A stretch of 64,000 bases of DNA from assembly GCA_029861955.1 (NCBI GenBank), contig JAOTYK010000003.1, forward strand, positions 62,001-126,000. The letters are read 5' to 3'. Source of the stretch: Acidobacteriota bacterium (GTDB lineage: Bacteria > Acidobacteriota > Polarisedimenticolia > Polarisedimenticolales > Polarisedimenticolaceae). Every line of letters starts with the position of its first letter. Position 1 is the first letter of the stretch. This document shows, one piece after another, positions 38,401 through 47,968 of this stretch. The position numbers were made by a program, and so were the translations under genes. The notes below the pieces were generated by a model. It was given only the letters and a program-made list of their open reading frames with translations. It was not told the DNA's origin and did no database searches.

Positions 38401-40000
38401 CCTGACCGAGGACGGCACGGCGACCGGCGTGTTCACCGGCTTTATCCCGACCGGAACGGGAGCGCCCGTCGCTGACGGCATCCTGCAACTGGCGCACGGG
38501 GACTGGATTACCGGGAAGTACGTCGACCCCGACGACGGCATGGGATCACCTCGCCTCAGTGTTTACACCACCGTAGCCGACTGTGCGGGGCCGATCATTG
38601 CGCCGATCACCGTTTCGAACGTGACGGATTCGGGCGCGAGCGTGACCTACACCGTGTCCGAGAACGCCACCGGGATTGTCGAATGGGGCACGACGGCGGC
38701 GCTCGGTTCGATGACCGCCAGCGGTGGTTCCGGGACCAATCACAACGTGAGTGTGGGCACGTTCGCGGAATGCGAGCGTGTCTTCTTCCGCGTCTCGGCG
38801 ACCGATGTCTACGGGAACACAACCGTCAGCCCGATCCACGAGTTCAATATCCAGGGCGTGCCGGGGGTCTATCACATCGACGACTTCGAGACCGATCTGG
38901 GCTGGACCCTTAACGGTGAGTGGGAGATCGACGTTCCGCAGGGTCTCGGAACAGCCCCGGGCGATCCGGGCGCGGCGTTTTCGGGATCGCAGGTGCTGGG
39001 CCACGACCTGAGCGGTCTGGGGACCGAGCCCGGCGACTACGAACCGGAGTCGAACGAGTCGGCGGCAAGCCCTTCGATCGACGGGACGTTGTTCACCGAT
39101 ACGGAGATCAAGTTCCGCCGTCGTCTTAACGTTGTCCAGGGCAGCTTCGCCTACATCGATATCAGGAATTCGAGCGGTAGTTGGGTCCAGGTCTACGGGA
39201 CGCCGGTCTCTGGTGTTCAGGACTCCGATTGGGTCGACATGAACTTCAACATTTCATCCGTGGCCGACGGCAACGCCAACCTGCAGGTCCGTTTCCGAGA
39301 GCGCTCTCATCTTGCGGGATCGTTCGCGTCGGGTTGGAACATCGATGATCTGACGTTCCGCGACAGTGCGCAGCCGTCGATCGGGGCATGTGGCGGTTGT
39401 GCCGGTAGTCCCAGTTTCTCCGGGTTAATCGCCGCAACGGACGACGATCCCTGTGCCGACTCCGGTGTAACGCTGACCTGGTCCTCGGCCCACGGTTGGG
39501 GCACCGGGTCCGACGGGACCTACGCGATCTATCGCGATACCGGCCCCGGTTTCACGCCGGGTCCGGGCAACCTGATCGCATCCGGAATCAGCGGAAGTCC
39601 GTGGACCGATTCCACGGCGCCCAGCGACACCGACCTGTTCTATCTCGTCCTCGCCGAGAACGACGAGACCTGCTCGACCGGGCCGGCAAACACCGGTGTC
39701 GTCGATGCCAACACCGTGTATGCCGCTGTACGCAACGACACCTCCCAGGTGGCGCCTACCGATGTGGGGGACACGTTGTTCGTGGACACGATTGGCGGCA
39801 CCCATGCGCGGCTCGATTGGTCCCCGACTGCCGGCGGGTCGGCCTACCGCGTCTACCGCTCGAACCAACCCGATGCGAACTTCCAATTGCACGCAGAGAT
39901 CGCCCCGACGCTATTCGATGACATCGACGTGATGGCCGATGGACAGACCTGGTACTACCTGGTCAACGCGATTGACACCTGTGGGAACGAGGGACCGTGA
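35468..40000 (+). CDS. Secreted subtilisin-like (S8) protease with Fn3-like C-terminal modules
   Basis: Large secreted S8 protease of 1510 aa. Signal peptide to about residue 26 (GTASA). An I9-like propeptide region is suggested by LHLVQFRTVSLPEW and the strands after it. Catalytic residues: D297 (EVMDLGIQ), H321 (DSHGTSTYG) and S492 (GGTSGATPESAG). Beyond ~620 come several beta-rich modules of Fn3 type, two of them with the phrase ATISWTTDE/SVTYTVSE, and a final Fn3-like module ending CGNEGP. The catalytic DLG replaces the usual DTG/DSG. The TGA stop overlaps the next gene's ATG (TGATG). Confidence 0.93.
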   Translation: MKRRPSLLTRTIQAIVTLLVVGTASAQPAKISQQGSDHVVLFDGKELHRTGEPVVSLSSGGDPSRTGRFVIWVEHAQRWGTYSRDGGVTWSRARPIQVGLQLRDATVAPGLTSAPTELLHLVQFRTVSLPEWRAALEASGVEVLNYFPHNAHIVRADPSRLERIRELEFVESVQPYHPSYRIDPELRHDLTESAGFGETRIRVLVFEWGPAAKQRVLAAAAGMGARVADYWSSGHVVELWADSAATFALAAHDDVMWIDRWTPPGVDMDLVREDAGTDWIHDNFGYCGTGVAGEVMDLGIQADHPDFDGVLLHGISSVDSHGTSTYGIVFGNGDTDGDGDGKALGHMPCGQGIFADQGEFADRFLHTQELTQAPYFASFQTNSWGGGLTQAYTSVSQEMDDIIWRLDFAILNSQSNNGNQSSRPEAWAKNVISVGGIKHFDTLSTADDSWGFGASIGPAADGRIKPDVSYWYDFIYTTTTGSGYTPSFGGTSGATPESAGVLGLIVEMWADNVWGTNPAGVSAFDKQPHASTLKALLINNAQQYTFAGAGSDLGRFKQGWGRPSARVAYERAANSFIVDETDLLELNDTMTYFIDVEPGETDLKITMIYPDPPGTTSAAMHRINDVDLRVTSPSATLYHGNAGLADGVVSTSGGSPDTLNTVENVFVANPTSGTWMIEIEAVEVNQDAHLDTAEDDVAFALVVTGGRAIYTSGQGLLDNRPSDVACTDMIELTVRDGNIGASVDVAVSSSTETTPETVTLAETDSGSGIYTGQVDVVATAAVVDGDISVVDGDTVILEYIDADDGAGGTNVVVQSSVIVDCAAPQISSVWVSDLTDTEATISWTTDEASNSSVTWGNSVPPTQTETRAGHVTVHNLRLTGLAECTSYFYLVGSEDPVGNTASNDNGGNYFLFTTMTRTEGQLHSCREGTIVLEADFVSCNGSVPIRLTDSDLDLDPGMAEMVEVYVGSTTELVAEPVILTEDGTATGVFTGFIPTGTGAPVADGILQLAHGDWITGKYVDPDDGMGSPRLSVYTTVADCAGPIIAPITVSNVTDSGASVTYTVSENATGIVEWGTTAALGSMTASGGSGTNHNVSVGTFAECERVFFRVSATDVYGNTTVSPIHEFNIQGVPGVYHIDDFETDLGWTLNGEWEIDVPQGLGTAPGDPGAAFSGSQVLGHDLSGLGTEPGDYEPESNESAASPSIDGTLFTDTEIKFRRRLNVVQGSFAYIDIRNSSGSWVQVYGTPVSGVQDSDWVDMNFNISSVADGNANLQVRFRERSHLAGSFASGWNIDDLTFRDSAQPSIGACGGCAGSPSFSGLIAATDDDPCADSGVTLTWSSAHGWGTGSDGTYAIYRDTGPGFTPGPGNLIASGISGSPWTDSTAPSDTDLFYLVLAENDETCSTGPANTGVVDANTVYAAVRNDTSQVAPTDVGDTLFVDTIGGTHARLDWSPTAGGSAYRVYRSNQPDANFQLHAEIAPTLFDDIDVMADGQTWYYLVNAIDTCGNEGP

Positions 40001-43000
40001 TGAGACGCCTACTCGCCGCCGTTCTATTCAGCCTGCTGCTGATCGATCCGGTCGCCGCCGGTCAGCAATCGCCCGCGGCGACAGGCCGTTTCGACGATCG
40101 CGTGCGTCAACGCATCGGCGGTTCGATCGGAGTCGAACTCAAGTCCGTCGAACAGCTGCGTGCCGATGATCCATTGCGACTCGCGTGGCAGTCGTTCCGT
40201 AGCAACCACGGCGGCGCATGGAAGATCCTGGTCGACGAACGTACCGGTATGCCGACGCTGGTCAAGGGGGCCGGCTTACCTTTGTTCCCGGACGGTCACA
40301 CACCCGATGATCTGGCCACGGTCGAGACGGGTGTCCGAGCGTTTCTGAGTCAGAACCGAGCGACCCTCGGTGACTGGTCGTCGATCCTGGAACTCGACCC
40401 CGAGGCCAGTGGCCGCATCTCCGCCGATCATTGGCAGCTGATCTTTCGCCAGCGGATCGACGGGATCCGCGTCGAGAACGCGCGCTTCGACATGCACGTC
40501 AAGCGTGGTCGGTTGGTGCTGTTCGGCGCCGCCCACTGGGGCAACGTCAAGATATCCGCGACACCGACGATCCCTGTCGACGCGGCGCGTACGATCCTCG
40601 ACACTCATGTTCACGCACAGACAACAACGTTCGAGCAGGTCGGCAAGCCGGAGCTGGTCCTGTTGGCGATCGAAGCCGGAGCGTCGGGTCTCGAATCGAC
40701 GGCCTGGACCGGTAAGCGTGGCGACGGTCTCGATCATTCGCTTGTCTGGCGTTTCCAGTTTCGCGAGGCCGACGAGGCGGCGTTGTGGGTCGGCGAGGTC
40801 GATGCCCACGACGGTGTCGTCCGCACGTTCTACGACGGCTCCCACAGCGCCCAGATCAAGGGCGGCGTGTTTCCGGTTTCCGCCGACCAGGATTGTGCTA
40901 CGGGCGGATGCGAGGTCGGAGGTTTTCCGATGCCGCTCGCCGGCTTCACCGAGACCGGGCAGACCGAGCAGTTCGCCGACGCGTTCGGCAACTTGGTCTG
41001 CATCGATGGGATGCAGAACTTCGAGACCAATCTCTCCGGCCCCCAGGTCACTATCGTGGACGAGTGCGGGGCGATGAGCGAAACCGCCGTCTGCTCGGAT
41101 GGCGTCGATCTGGGGCTCAAGTACGGCACCAACTGCGACACAGACCCGGGCGCTTCACCGGGCAACAACGCTGCGGCTCGCACCTCGTACTTCCACATGA
41201 ACCGGATCTTCGAGACCGCGCGTTTCTACGACGCGACCAGTCCGTGGCTCTCCGCCCCGCTCCCGGTCGAGGTCAACCAGCCCGGATCCTGCAATGCGTT
41301 CTGGACCGACCCCGAGATACGCATGCTCGGCGAAGGCAACGGCTGCGCCAATACCGGCGAGTTGTCCGGCGTACTGGTCCACGAGTGGGGCCACGGCTAC
41401 GATCACAATGACGGAGGCGGCGAGGATGTCCCGTCTGAGGCGTATTCGGATGTGGTGGCGATTTTCTACAATCGCGCGTCGTGCATGAGTCGTGGTTGGT
41501 ACAACGACGGAAGGACCTGTACCGGCTATGGCGATACCTGTCTCACCTGCACCGGTGTCCGTGATCACGATTGGGCCGCACGCCTCAACAACACCCCAAC
41601 GACACCGACGAACTTCACGGTGACCTCCTGCCCCAGCGGACCCGGCGGGCCGTGCGGACGCGAGGCACATTGCGAGGCCTATCCCATCGGTGAGTCGATC
41701 TTCGATCTTGCGACACGTGATCTTCCCGCCACCGGGATGGATCAGGCCACCGCATGGCAGCTCGCCGAACGGCTCTGGTACTCGACGCGGCTCGGCGCTG
41801 GCGGCAACATCTACGACTGCTTCCGCCACTGGCTGTCCCATTCCTGTTTCGCGTATAGCTGGATGCAGAGGATGATGGTCGCGGACGACGACGATGGCGA
41901 CCTGGCCAACGGCACGCCCCACGCGGCCGCGATCTGGGCCGCATTCGATCGCCACAATCTCTCTTGTGGCAACGTGGACGATGCCGACAACCAGAGCACG
42001 TCGGGATGCCCGTCGTTGGCAACTCCGGTGTTATCGCTGGTCGAAACCGGTCCGGGTACGGAGTTGAGTTGGCCTGGTGTGGCCAACGCCGGTGAGATTC
42101 GGGTCTATCGCAACGAGCGGGGCTGCGACCTATCACAGGTGCCGATCGCGTCGCTGGCCGGCACGGCGACGATGTTTGTCGATACCGAGGCGGACCCCAG
42201 CCTGCCTCGCCACTACCGCATCGAGGCCCTCGGTAGTTCACCTGCGTGCCACAGTCCGGTGTCCAACTGCGAATCGACGCCCCTGAGTGCCCGGACCCAA
42301 CCGCTGGACTTTCAGATCGTCGAGACCGGCACGATCAACGGCATTCCGGATCCCGGAGAGACGGTCACGCTTCCGGTGACCGCGTTCAACTCCGGGCTCG
42401 ACAGTTCCACGGGAACGGTCGGCACGCTGACCTTCGCAGACCCGGCGCAGGGGACGGTGCTCGACGGCAGCGCGACCTGGTCCGACATCGGACCGTCCGG
42501 TGTGGTCGAGTCCGACGCGCCTCATTTCGAGGTCGAGGTTGCAGACACCGTGAATTGCGGCGACACGGTGAATTGGTTCGTCGAGGTATCGGCCGCGAAT
42601 TCCGTCGCGGCCCGTAAACGATTCGGCGTCACACTCGGTGTGAAGGACCGCGAGTACCTGCAAGACGTGTCTCAGCCCATCCCGGATCAGACGGCGATGC
42701 CGGTGGTTTCACAGCTCGTCGTCGCGGACGACGAGGTCATCGATGAACTCGACGTGCGTCTCGGGATCACTCACGATGAAGCCGAGGAAGTTGTCGTGGA
42801 ATTGACCTCGCCCGAGGGCACGACGGTGCGTCTCCACGATCAGACGGCGGGCACATCGGACTTCGGACTGTTCACCCGATACGACCAGGATCGTTCCCCG
42901 GACGGGCCGGGCACGATGGCCGACTTCGTGGGCGAGTCGTCGGCAGGAACATGGGAACTGTCGATCGAGGATCTCGGCGCCGTTTCGACCGGGGGACAGC

Positions 43001-43329
43001 TTCAGAACTGGACTCTGTACGTCACCTCGGCCGGTGCGTTCGACTGCGAAGAGGCGACCTGTGCGGCGCCGCCGCTGACCGAGGCACCCACTGGCTTGAC
43101 CGTCGGTCGCATGGGCAACGACCTGGACTTTTCCTGGAACGGTGTGGCGATGGCGGCGGGCTACAACCTGCAGCAAACCGCGGATCGCACGTTTGGCGCG
43201 GGCATCTCCGTTGCCGGGTCGACGGCAGGAGCGACGACGTGGACTTTCACCGACGGTGTCAGCTCGACGCCTGCGCTGACGTTCTTCCAGGTGCGGGCGA
43301 CCAACTCGTGCGGGGTCGAGGGACCCTAG
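40000..43329 (+). CDS. Secreted M36/fungalysin-like metalloprotease with P-domain
   Basis: Secreted zinc protease of 1109 aa. Signal peptide of about 22 residues; an FTP-like propeptide region (LVDERTGMPTLVKGAG, then FRQRIDGIRVENARF). The zinc site is H461-E462-x-x-H465 (VHEWGHGYDHN) with E480 (PSEAYSD) as third ligand, as in M36/thermolysin-like gluzincins. A P/homo B domain follows (SPEGTTVRLHDQ, GTWELSIEDLG), then a Fn3-like module ending CGVEGP. Start at ATG 40000, one base overlapping the subtilase stop, so the two proteases are made together. A GTG at 39997 is one codon earlier. Confidence 0.93.
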   Translation: MRRLLAAVLFSLLLIDPVAAGQQSPAATGRFDDRVRQRIGGSIGVELKSVEQLRADDPLRLAWQSFRSNHGGAWKILVDERTGMPTLVKGAGLPLFPDGHTPDDLATVETGVRAFLSQNRATLGDWSSILELDPEASGRISADHWQLIFRQRIDGIRVENARFDMHVKRGRLVLFGAAHWGNVKISATPTIPVDAARTILDTHVHAQTTTFEQVGKPELVLLAIEAGASGLESTAWTGKRGDGLDHSLVWRFQFREADEAALWVGEVDAHDGVVRTFYDGSHSAQIKGGVFPVSADQDCATGGCEVGGFPMPLAGFTETGQTEQFADAFGNLVCIDGMQNFETNLSGPQVTIVDECGAMSETAVCSDGVDLGLKYGTNCDTDPGASPGNNAAARTSYFHMNRIFETARFYDATSPWLSAPLPVEVNQPGSCNAFWTDPEIRMLGEGNGCANTGELSGVLVHEWGHGYDHNDGGGEDVPSEAYSDVVAIFYNRASCMSRGWYNDGRTCTGYGDTCLTCTGVRDHDWAARLNNTPTTPTNFTVTSCPSGPGGPCGREAHCEAYPIGESIFDLATRDLPATGMDQATAWQLAERLWYSTRLGAGGNIYDCFRHWLSHSCFAYSWMQRMMVADDDDGDLANGTPHAAAIWAAFDRHNLSCGNVDDADNQSTSGCPSLATPVLSLVETGPGTELSWPGVANAGEIRVYRNERGCDLSQVPIASLAGTATMFVDTEADPSLPRHYRIEALGSSPACHSPVSNCESTPLSARTQPLDFQIVETGTINGIPDPGETVTLPVTAFNSGLDSSTGTVGTLTFADPAQGTVLDGSATWSDIGPSGVVESDAPHFEVEVADTVNCGDTVNWFVEVSAANSVAARKRFGVTLGVKDREYLQDVSQPIPDQTAMPVVSQLVVADDEVIDELDVRLGITHDEAEEVVVELTSPEGTTVRLHDQTAGTSDFGLFTRYDQDRSPDGPGTMADFVGESSAGTWELSIEDLGAVSTGGQLQNWTLYVTSAGAFDCEEATCAAPPLTEAPTGLTVGRMGNDLDFSWNGVAMAAGYNLQQTADRTFGAGISVAGSTAGATTWTFTDGVSSTPALTFFQVRATNSCGVEGP

Positions 43330-43333
43330 GGAG

Positions 43334-44797
43334 TTACGACTGCCAGGGGAAGATCGAACTGGACTGACGCCGACGGCTGGTGATCCGCTCTTCGATCGCC
43401 ATCGCGACGTCCTGAAACTCCTGAAGGCTCCGAAGCGAGTCGAGGTCCGGGTCGGTGGTGACGAGCGCGTCCGCATAGCCCAACTCGACTGCGCGGCGTA
43501 GCTTGCTCAGGGCTGCCGCCGCCTCGCCGGCGCGCGCGTGGTAGCACGCCAGGTTGTACGCTCCCCAGGCCGTCCCGGAGAGCGACTCCGCGTACTCCGC
43601 CGCGACGCGAGCGTCGGTACTGTTTCCGGCCAGACCCAGGGTGACGGAGAGGTTGGCACAGGCCTCCTGACTCTGGCCGAGGTCGCACGCCGCCCGCATC
43701 GCATCGATCGCCGGCGCAAAACGGCCCGCACGCAAGTAGGCCAGTCCAAGTCGTTGGTGATGTCTCCAGTGGCTCGCCAGTGCCAACGCATGACGAGCGG
43801 CGCCGGCGGCTTCATCGAGCGTCCCTGCCGCCTCATGCGCCTTGCTGAGTGCGATGTGGTTCCCCGCTCCCGACGGATCCAGGTCAACAGCGTTCTGCGC
43901 GTCGCGCCGGGCAGACTCGGCGTCGCCCACCTGAAGACTTGCCAGCGCGCGTTGTCGCAAGGCCCACGCTCGCGCGGCGGGCGTAAGCTCGGTTCCGTCC
44001 AGCACCCATGAGTAGACAACCCGCGCCTGACCCGGCTCGCCCGACGAGCGATAGATGTAGGCTCGGATCATGTCATCGTAAGGGCTTGCGGGGTCGACGT
44101 GGTCGAGTTCAATCAGCCGTTCGCGCAGTTGAGCCAATGTGTTCTCGTTGGGTGCAGAGTCCCACGCCAGCATCAAGGCCCAGGCGTGGAAGACGTGCGC
44201 GGCCGGGTCGTCGCTGAATGTCCCGACGAGCTCGGCGTTCTCCTCGACTGTGCGGCCAACACTTCCGGCTTCGACAAGCCCGACAAACAGGGGTGACGCG
44301 GCCATCCGTTCGCCCGGGGCGAAGTCGTCGATGTAGGGGTAGCGGCTGGGGTAGACGAGACCGATCCCCTCGGCGATCTCCTGCGCCAACGCCGATGCCA
44401 TTCCGGAAAAATCGGTCCCGACTTCACGCGGTCCGGACTCCCAGATCACTGCGCCCGAGGAATCACGCAGCTCGACTTGCAGACGCCCGGCGTCGGATTC
44501 GCGTTCCAGCGTCCCTGACAGCCGGTGGGTTGCCCTGGCGGCGTCACCGTTGCTTACGGTCGCGTCGAAGTTGCGTACCCCCTCAAGACCACTGGCGATC
44601 GACCTGGACAGGGCGGCACCGACGATGTCGGCACCTTCACTCTGCCCGCGGACATCGAACGGTTCGGCCAGGAGAATCCAGGATTCCGGCCTGGTTTCCT
44701 CGGTGGGAGACGGGCCCGAGCAGGCCAAAACCACGGTCAACCCGAGCAGGGCCAGACTGCGCAGTATATTAAGGTGATGAAGAGACCCGTGCGACAC
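43334..44797 (-). CDS. TPR-repeat lipoprotein
   Basis: Predicted lipoprotein of 487 aa: the signal ends with lipobox VLAC near residue 25. Residues ~30-130 (FDVRGQ, HRLSGTLERESDAGRLQVELRD region) resemble the TolB-like domain found in TPR signalling proteins. The rest is TPR-like helices (ALRQRALASLQVGDAESA, HIALSKAHEAAGTLDEAA, LGLAYLRAGRFAPA). The start is uncertain: GTG 44797 gives a complete signal peptide but overlaps the divergent histidine kinase start by 21 bp. The shared start region suggests common control with that kinase. The stop lies 4 bp from the M36-like gene's stop. Confidence 0.8.
   Translation of the reverse strand: MSHGSLHHLNILRSLALLGLTVVLACSGPSPTEETRPESWILLAEPFDVRGQSEGADIVGAALSRSIASGLEGVRNFDATVSNGDAARATHRLSGTLERESDAGRLQVELRDSSGAVIWESGPREVGTDFSGMASALAQEIAEGIGLVYPSRYPYIDDFAPGERMAASPLFVGLVEAGSVGRTVEENAELVGTFSDDPAAHVFHAWALMLAWDSAPNENTLAQLRERLIELDHVDPASPYDDMIRAYIYRSSGEPGQARVVYSWVLDGTELTPAARAWALRQRALASLQVGDAESARRDAQNAVDLDPSGAGNHIALSKAHEAAGTLDEAAGAARHALALASHWRHHQRLGLAYLRAGRFAPAIDAMRAACDLGQSQEACANLSVTLGLAGNSTDARVAAEYAESLSGTAWGAYNLACYHARAGEAAAALSKLRRAVELGYADALVTTDPDLDSLRSLQEFQDVAMAIEERITSRRRQSSSIFPWQS
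44765..44770 (+). promoter_or_regulatory. Candidate -10 box of the propeller histidine kinase (leaderless?)
   Basis: TATATT ends 7 bp before the ATG at 44777, the same spacing as at the AraC gene. No convincing -35 is visible, and only AAGG, too close to the ATG, could serve as ribosome site. Confidence 0.35.
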
Positions 44798-47700
44798 GCC
44801 ATCTTGCTGCTGTCGATCCTGCTGGGGGTCGGGCTCGTCACCGCCGAGGGACTTCATTTCGAACGCGTGGGCACTGTCAGCGGGCCGCCCCCCGAGGTGA
44901 TCACGACGATCTACGAGGACCGCGCCGGGTTCATCTGGATCGGGTCGCGAGACGGTCTGATCCGTTACGACGGATACACCTTCGAGGTCTTCGAGCACGA
45001 CACCTCCGATCCAACATCGATCTCGGACAACAGCATTCGGATCATATACGAAGACAGTCGGAATAATCTGTGGGTCGGGACCAACACCGGTGGGTTGAAC
45101 CGTCTCGACCGCGTGAGCTGGGAGTTCGAGCACTTCCGCCACGACTCCGCCGATTCGGGATCGCTCAGTCACGACAGCGTTTACGCCGTCGTCGAAGACG
45201 TCGCCGGCGAGTTGTGGGTCGGCACGCAGGTCGGCCTTAACCGCTTCGACCAAACGTCCCGGACGTTCGAACGGATCCGCCATGTGCCCGGTGTTCCTGG
45301 TGGGTTGAGCCACGACTACGTCTTCTGGCTGTACCCCGACACCGATGGCCGTTTGTGGGTCAGCACGATTGGCGGCGGCCTTAACGTCCGCGATCCCGAG
45401 ACCGGGCTGTTCTCGGTCTATCGGCATGACCCCGACGATCCCTACAGCATCAGCTCCGACAGCCCGCTGGTCGTCGAGGAAGATCCGTCCGGAGCCCTGT
45501 GGGTCGCCTCGATGGACGGCGTCAACCTCTTCGAACGCGAGACCGGCACCTTCCGTCGTTTCGGTGTGGGTCCGTCTCAGCGGACGCGACTCAGCGACAC
45601 GCTGTCCACGTCGCTGGCAATCGGTAACCCGGGGACGCTCTGGGTCGGAACCCAGGGTGGAGGGCTCAACCGCATCGACGCATCGAGCGGCGAGGTTCGA
45701 GCCTATCGTCACGATCCGTCCACGGCGCAGGGACTCGGCAACGACATCGTCTCGGCGCTGCTGCGTGATTCGTCCGACGCGTTGTGGATCGGTACGTGGG
45801 GCGGCGGGCTCAGTCGCCTGACGCCGGCGTCACTGCTGGTTTCCGGCACCGCGGACAAGGCGCGAATGCCCCCAGCTCTGGCGTCGCGAGACGTCACCGC
45901 GTTGACGCATGACGACGACGGTGGCCTGTGGATCGGCACGAGCAGCGGCGATCTGGTGCGACGCGATCCCGACAGCGGGACGGACCGAAAGTTCCTGAGC
46001 GGTGGCGACGACGGCACCGGCCGAATCATCTATCAGGTCGTTCGCGATGTTCGCGGACAGGTCTGGGTCGCCACCAACGCCGGCCTCGTGCGACTCGATT
46101 TGTCGTCCGGACTCACGACCGATTTCAGGCACGACCCACAGGACTCGGGCAGTCTCGGTCCGGGTTATGTGAAGGCACTACTGCTCGATGCCGACGGCAA
46201 GGTCTGGGCGGGTACCGGAGAGGGCGGCCTTCAGTGTCTCGACGAGTCGGGCCGCGTTGTCGAGCGCTATCTACACGATCCCGCCGATCCCGCGAGTCTC
46301 AGCGACGACTACGTCACCTCGATACTCCAGGACCGCGATGGCGCGTTGTGGGTCGGAACGCGCTCGGCGGGATTGAACCGCATTGACACGGAAACCAGGA
46401 CCGTGACGCGCTACGTGCCGGATCGCGACGACGAGGACTCGTTGAGCCACCACTCCGTCAGCTCAATCTACGAGGATTCGACAGGCAATCTGTGGGTCGG
46501 CACGGGTGGCGGCGGGCTCAACCGTTTGCGCGACGACCGCGTAAGCTTCGAGCGTTTCACCGAGGCCGACGGATTGCTCGACGACGATGTGATGGGCATC
46601 GTCGAGGACGCACGCGGTAGTTTGTGGGTCAGCACCAAGCGCGGCCTGGCCCGCCTGGACCCGCACGTGCGTGCGTTCTCGAACCTCGTCGTCGCCGACG
46701 GACTGCCCTCCGGGGAATTCGAGCCCGGTGCCGTCACCCGCGATCGCAACACGCTTTACTTCGGCAGCGTCAAGGGACTGGTCGCCGTGCCGTCCAGCAT
46801 CCCATTCCCCGAACCCACGCCGTCTCCCACCGTGATCACCGGTATCCGAACTGCGCAGGGAAAACTGCCCATCGATCGCCCGGTCTGGGAACTCGACCGA
46901 CTCGAGATTCCCTGGGGCAAGTGGTTGTCGATGGAGTTCGCGGTACTCGACTTCAGCACCGAGCATCGTCACGGGTTTGCATATCGCCTCGGCGATTCGG
47001 ACGCGGAGTGGGTCGAACTCGAGTCGCGACGGGAGATTACGTTCACCGACCTCGACCCCGGGATCCACGAACTCGCAATCCGAGGACGGAACCATCTCGG
47101 AGTGTGGAGTATGGCGAACCCGACACTGCACATCGAGGTCATCCCGCCGTTCTGGATGACGTGGTGGTTCCGTTCATTGATGTTGCTCGTCGTTGTCGGT
47201 GTCGTCGTGACTGCGCATCGAGTCCGCGTCAACGCCGTCAAGCGCAGGAACCTCGAGTTGATCCGTCTTCACGACCAACGCGAGAAGGCCCGTGACGAGC
47301 TGGCCCGCACCTACGACCGCCTACGTCACCTGACTCGCCGGGTGGAGGCCGCCAAGGAAGAGGAACGACGACACATCGCGCGGGAGTTGCACGACGAGCT
47401 CGGTCCGGCGTTGACTGCGGTGATCATCAATTTGCACCTCGTTCGTAAGAACCCGGCAGAAGCCGATGAGCGCGTTACCGACACGATCGCGCTCGCCGAC
47501 CGACTCGTCGACCAGGTCCGGGATCTCTCGCTCGATCTGCGCCCACCGCTTCTCGACGAGCTGGGCCTCGTCCCCGCGCTGCGCGCGTATATCGAGACCG
47601 AGGCCAAGCGCGCCGGGATTTCGATCGACGTCGTCGAGGACGGTCCGGTCAAACCGCTCCCGGCCGAGGTCGAGATCACGGCCTTCCGGCTCGTCCAGGA

Positions 47701-47968
47701 AGCCGTGACCAACGTGATCCGTCACGCGGAGGCCAACAAGGTGAGCGTGCGTGTCCGCGGCGACAACGGCCAACTTGTTCTCAGCGTCGCCGACGACGGC
47801 AAGGGATTCGATGTTGACCGTACGCTCGCAGGCCCCGCCGGAGACGCTCTCGGTTTATTCGGCATGCACGAGCGCGTACAGAATCTCGGTGGGGAATTGA
47901 ACATCGAGTCCAGTCCTGGTAGTGGCACCGTAATTCGAGGTCGCATGTCGATGAGAGGCAACTCATGA
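44777..47968 (+). CDS. Two-component propeller histidine kinase (Reg_prop, Y_Y_Y, HisKA_3)
   Basis: Sensor kinase of 1063 aa. Signal/anchor at 1-25, then ~650 residues of Reg_prop blades with repeating (L/S)WVGT.xGGLNR units, forming two periplasmic propellers. A Y_Y_Y domain follows (FAYRLGDSDAEWVELES), a membrane segment near 796-815, a HisKA_3 dimerisation domain with phospho-acceptor H872 (RRHIARELHDELGPALT) and a HATPase domain (EAVTNVIRHA, VADDGKGFD, GLFGMHERVQNLGG). It is NarL-class, matching the LuxR-type regulator encoded right after (4-bp ATGA overlap). Carbohydrate or polymer breakdown products are usual ligands of relatives; here unknown. Confidence 0.95.
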   Translation: MKRPVRHAILLLSILLGVGLVTAEGLHFERVGTVSGPPPEVITTIYEDRAGFIWIGSRDGLIRYDGYTFEVFEHDTSDPTSISDNSIRIIYEDSRNNLWVGTNTGGLNRLDRVSWEFEHFRHDSADSGSLSHDSVYAVVEDVAGELWVGTQVGLNRFDQTSRTFERIRHVPGVPGGLSHDYVFWLYPDTDGRLWVSTIGGGLNVRDPETGLFSVYRHDPDDPYSISSDSPLVVEEDPSGALWVASMDGVNLFERETGTFRRFGVGPSQRTRLSDTLSTSLAIGNPGTLWVGTQGGGLNRIDASSGEVRAYRHDPSTAQGLGNDIVSALLRDSSDALWIGTWGGGLSRLTPASLLVSGTADKARMPPALASRDVTALTHDDDGGLWIGTSSGDLVRRDPDSGTDRKFLSGGDDGTGRIIYQVVRDVRGQVWVATNAGLVRLDLSSGLTTDFRHDPQDSGSLGPGYVKALLLDADGKVWAGTGEGGLQCLDESGRVVERYLHDPADPASLSDDYVTSILQDRDGALWVGTRSAGLNRIDTETRTVTRYVPDRDDEDSLSHHSVSSIYEDSTGNLWVGTGGGGLNRLRDDRVSFERFTEADGLLDDDVMGIVEDARGSLWVSTKRGLARLDPHVRAFSNLVVADGLPSGEFEPGAVTRDRNTLYFGSVKGLVAVPSSIPFPEPTPSPTVITGIRTAQGKLPIDRPVWELDRLEIPWGKWLSMEFAVLDFSTEHRHGFAYRLGDSDAEWVELESRREITFTDLDPGIHELAIRGRNHLGVWSMANPTLHIEVIPPFWMTWWFRSLMLLVVVGVVVTAHRVRVNAVKRRNLELIRLHDQREKARDELARTYDRLRHLTRRVEAAKEEERRHIARELHDELGPALTAVIINLHLVRKNPAEADERVTDTIALADRLVDQVRDLSLDLRPPLLDELGLVPALRAYIETEAKRAGISIDVVEDGPVKPLPAEVEITAFRLVQEAVTNVIRHAEANKVSVRVRGDNGQLVLSVADDGKGFDVDRTLAGPAGDALGLFGMHERVQNLGGELNIESSPGSGTVIRGRMSMRGNS

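Noticed and set aside
44798-45712. Upstream extension of the TPR lipoprotein on the reverse strand
   Set aside because: It lies opposite the propeller domain of the histidine kinase; the lipoprotein signal shows where the real protein begins.
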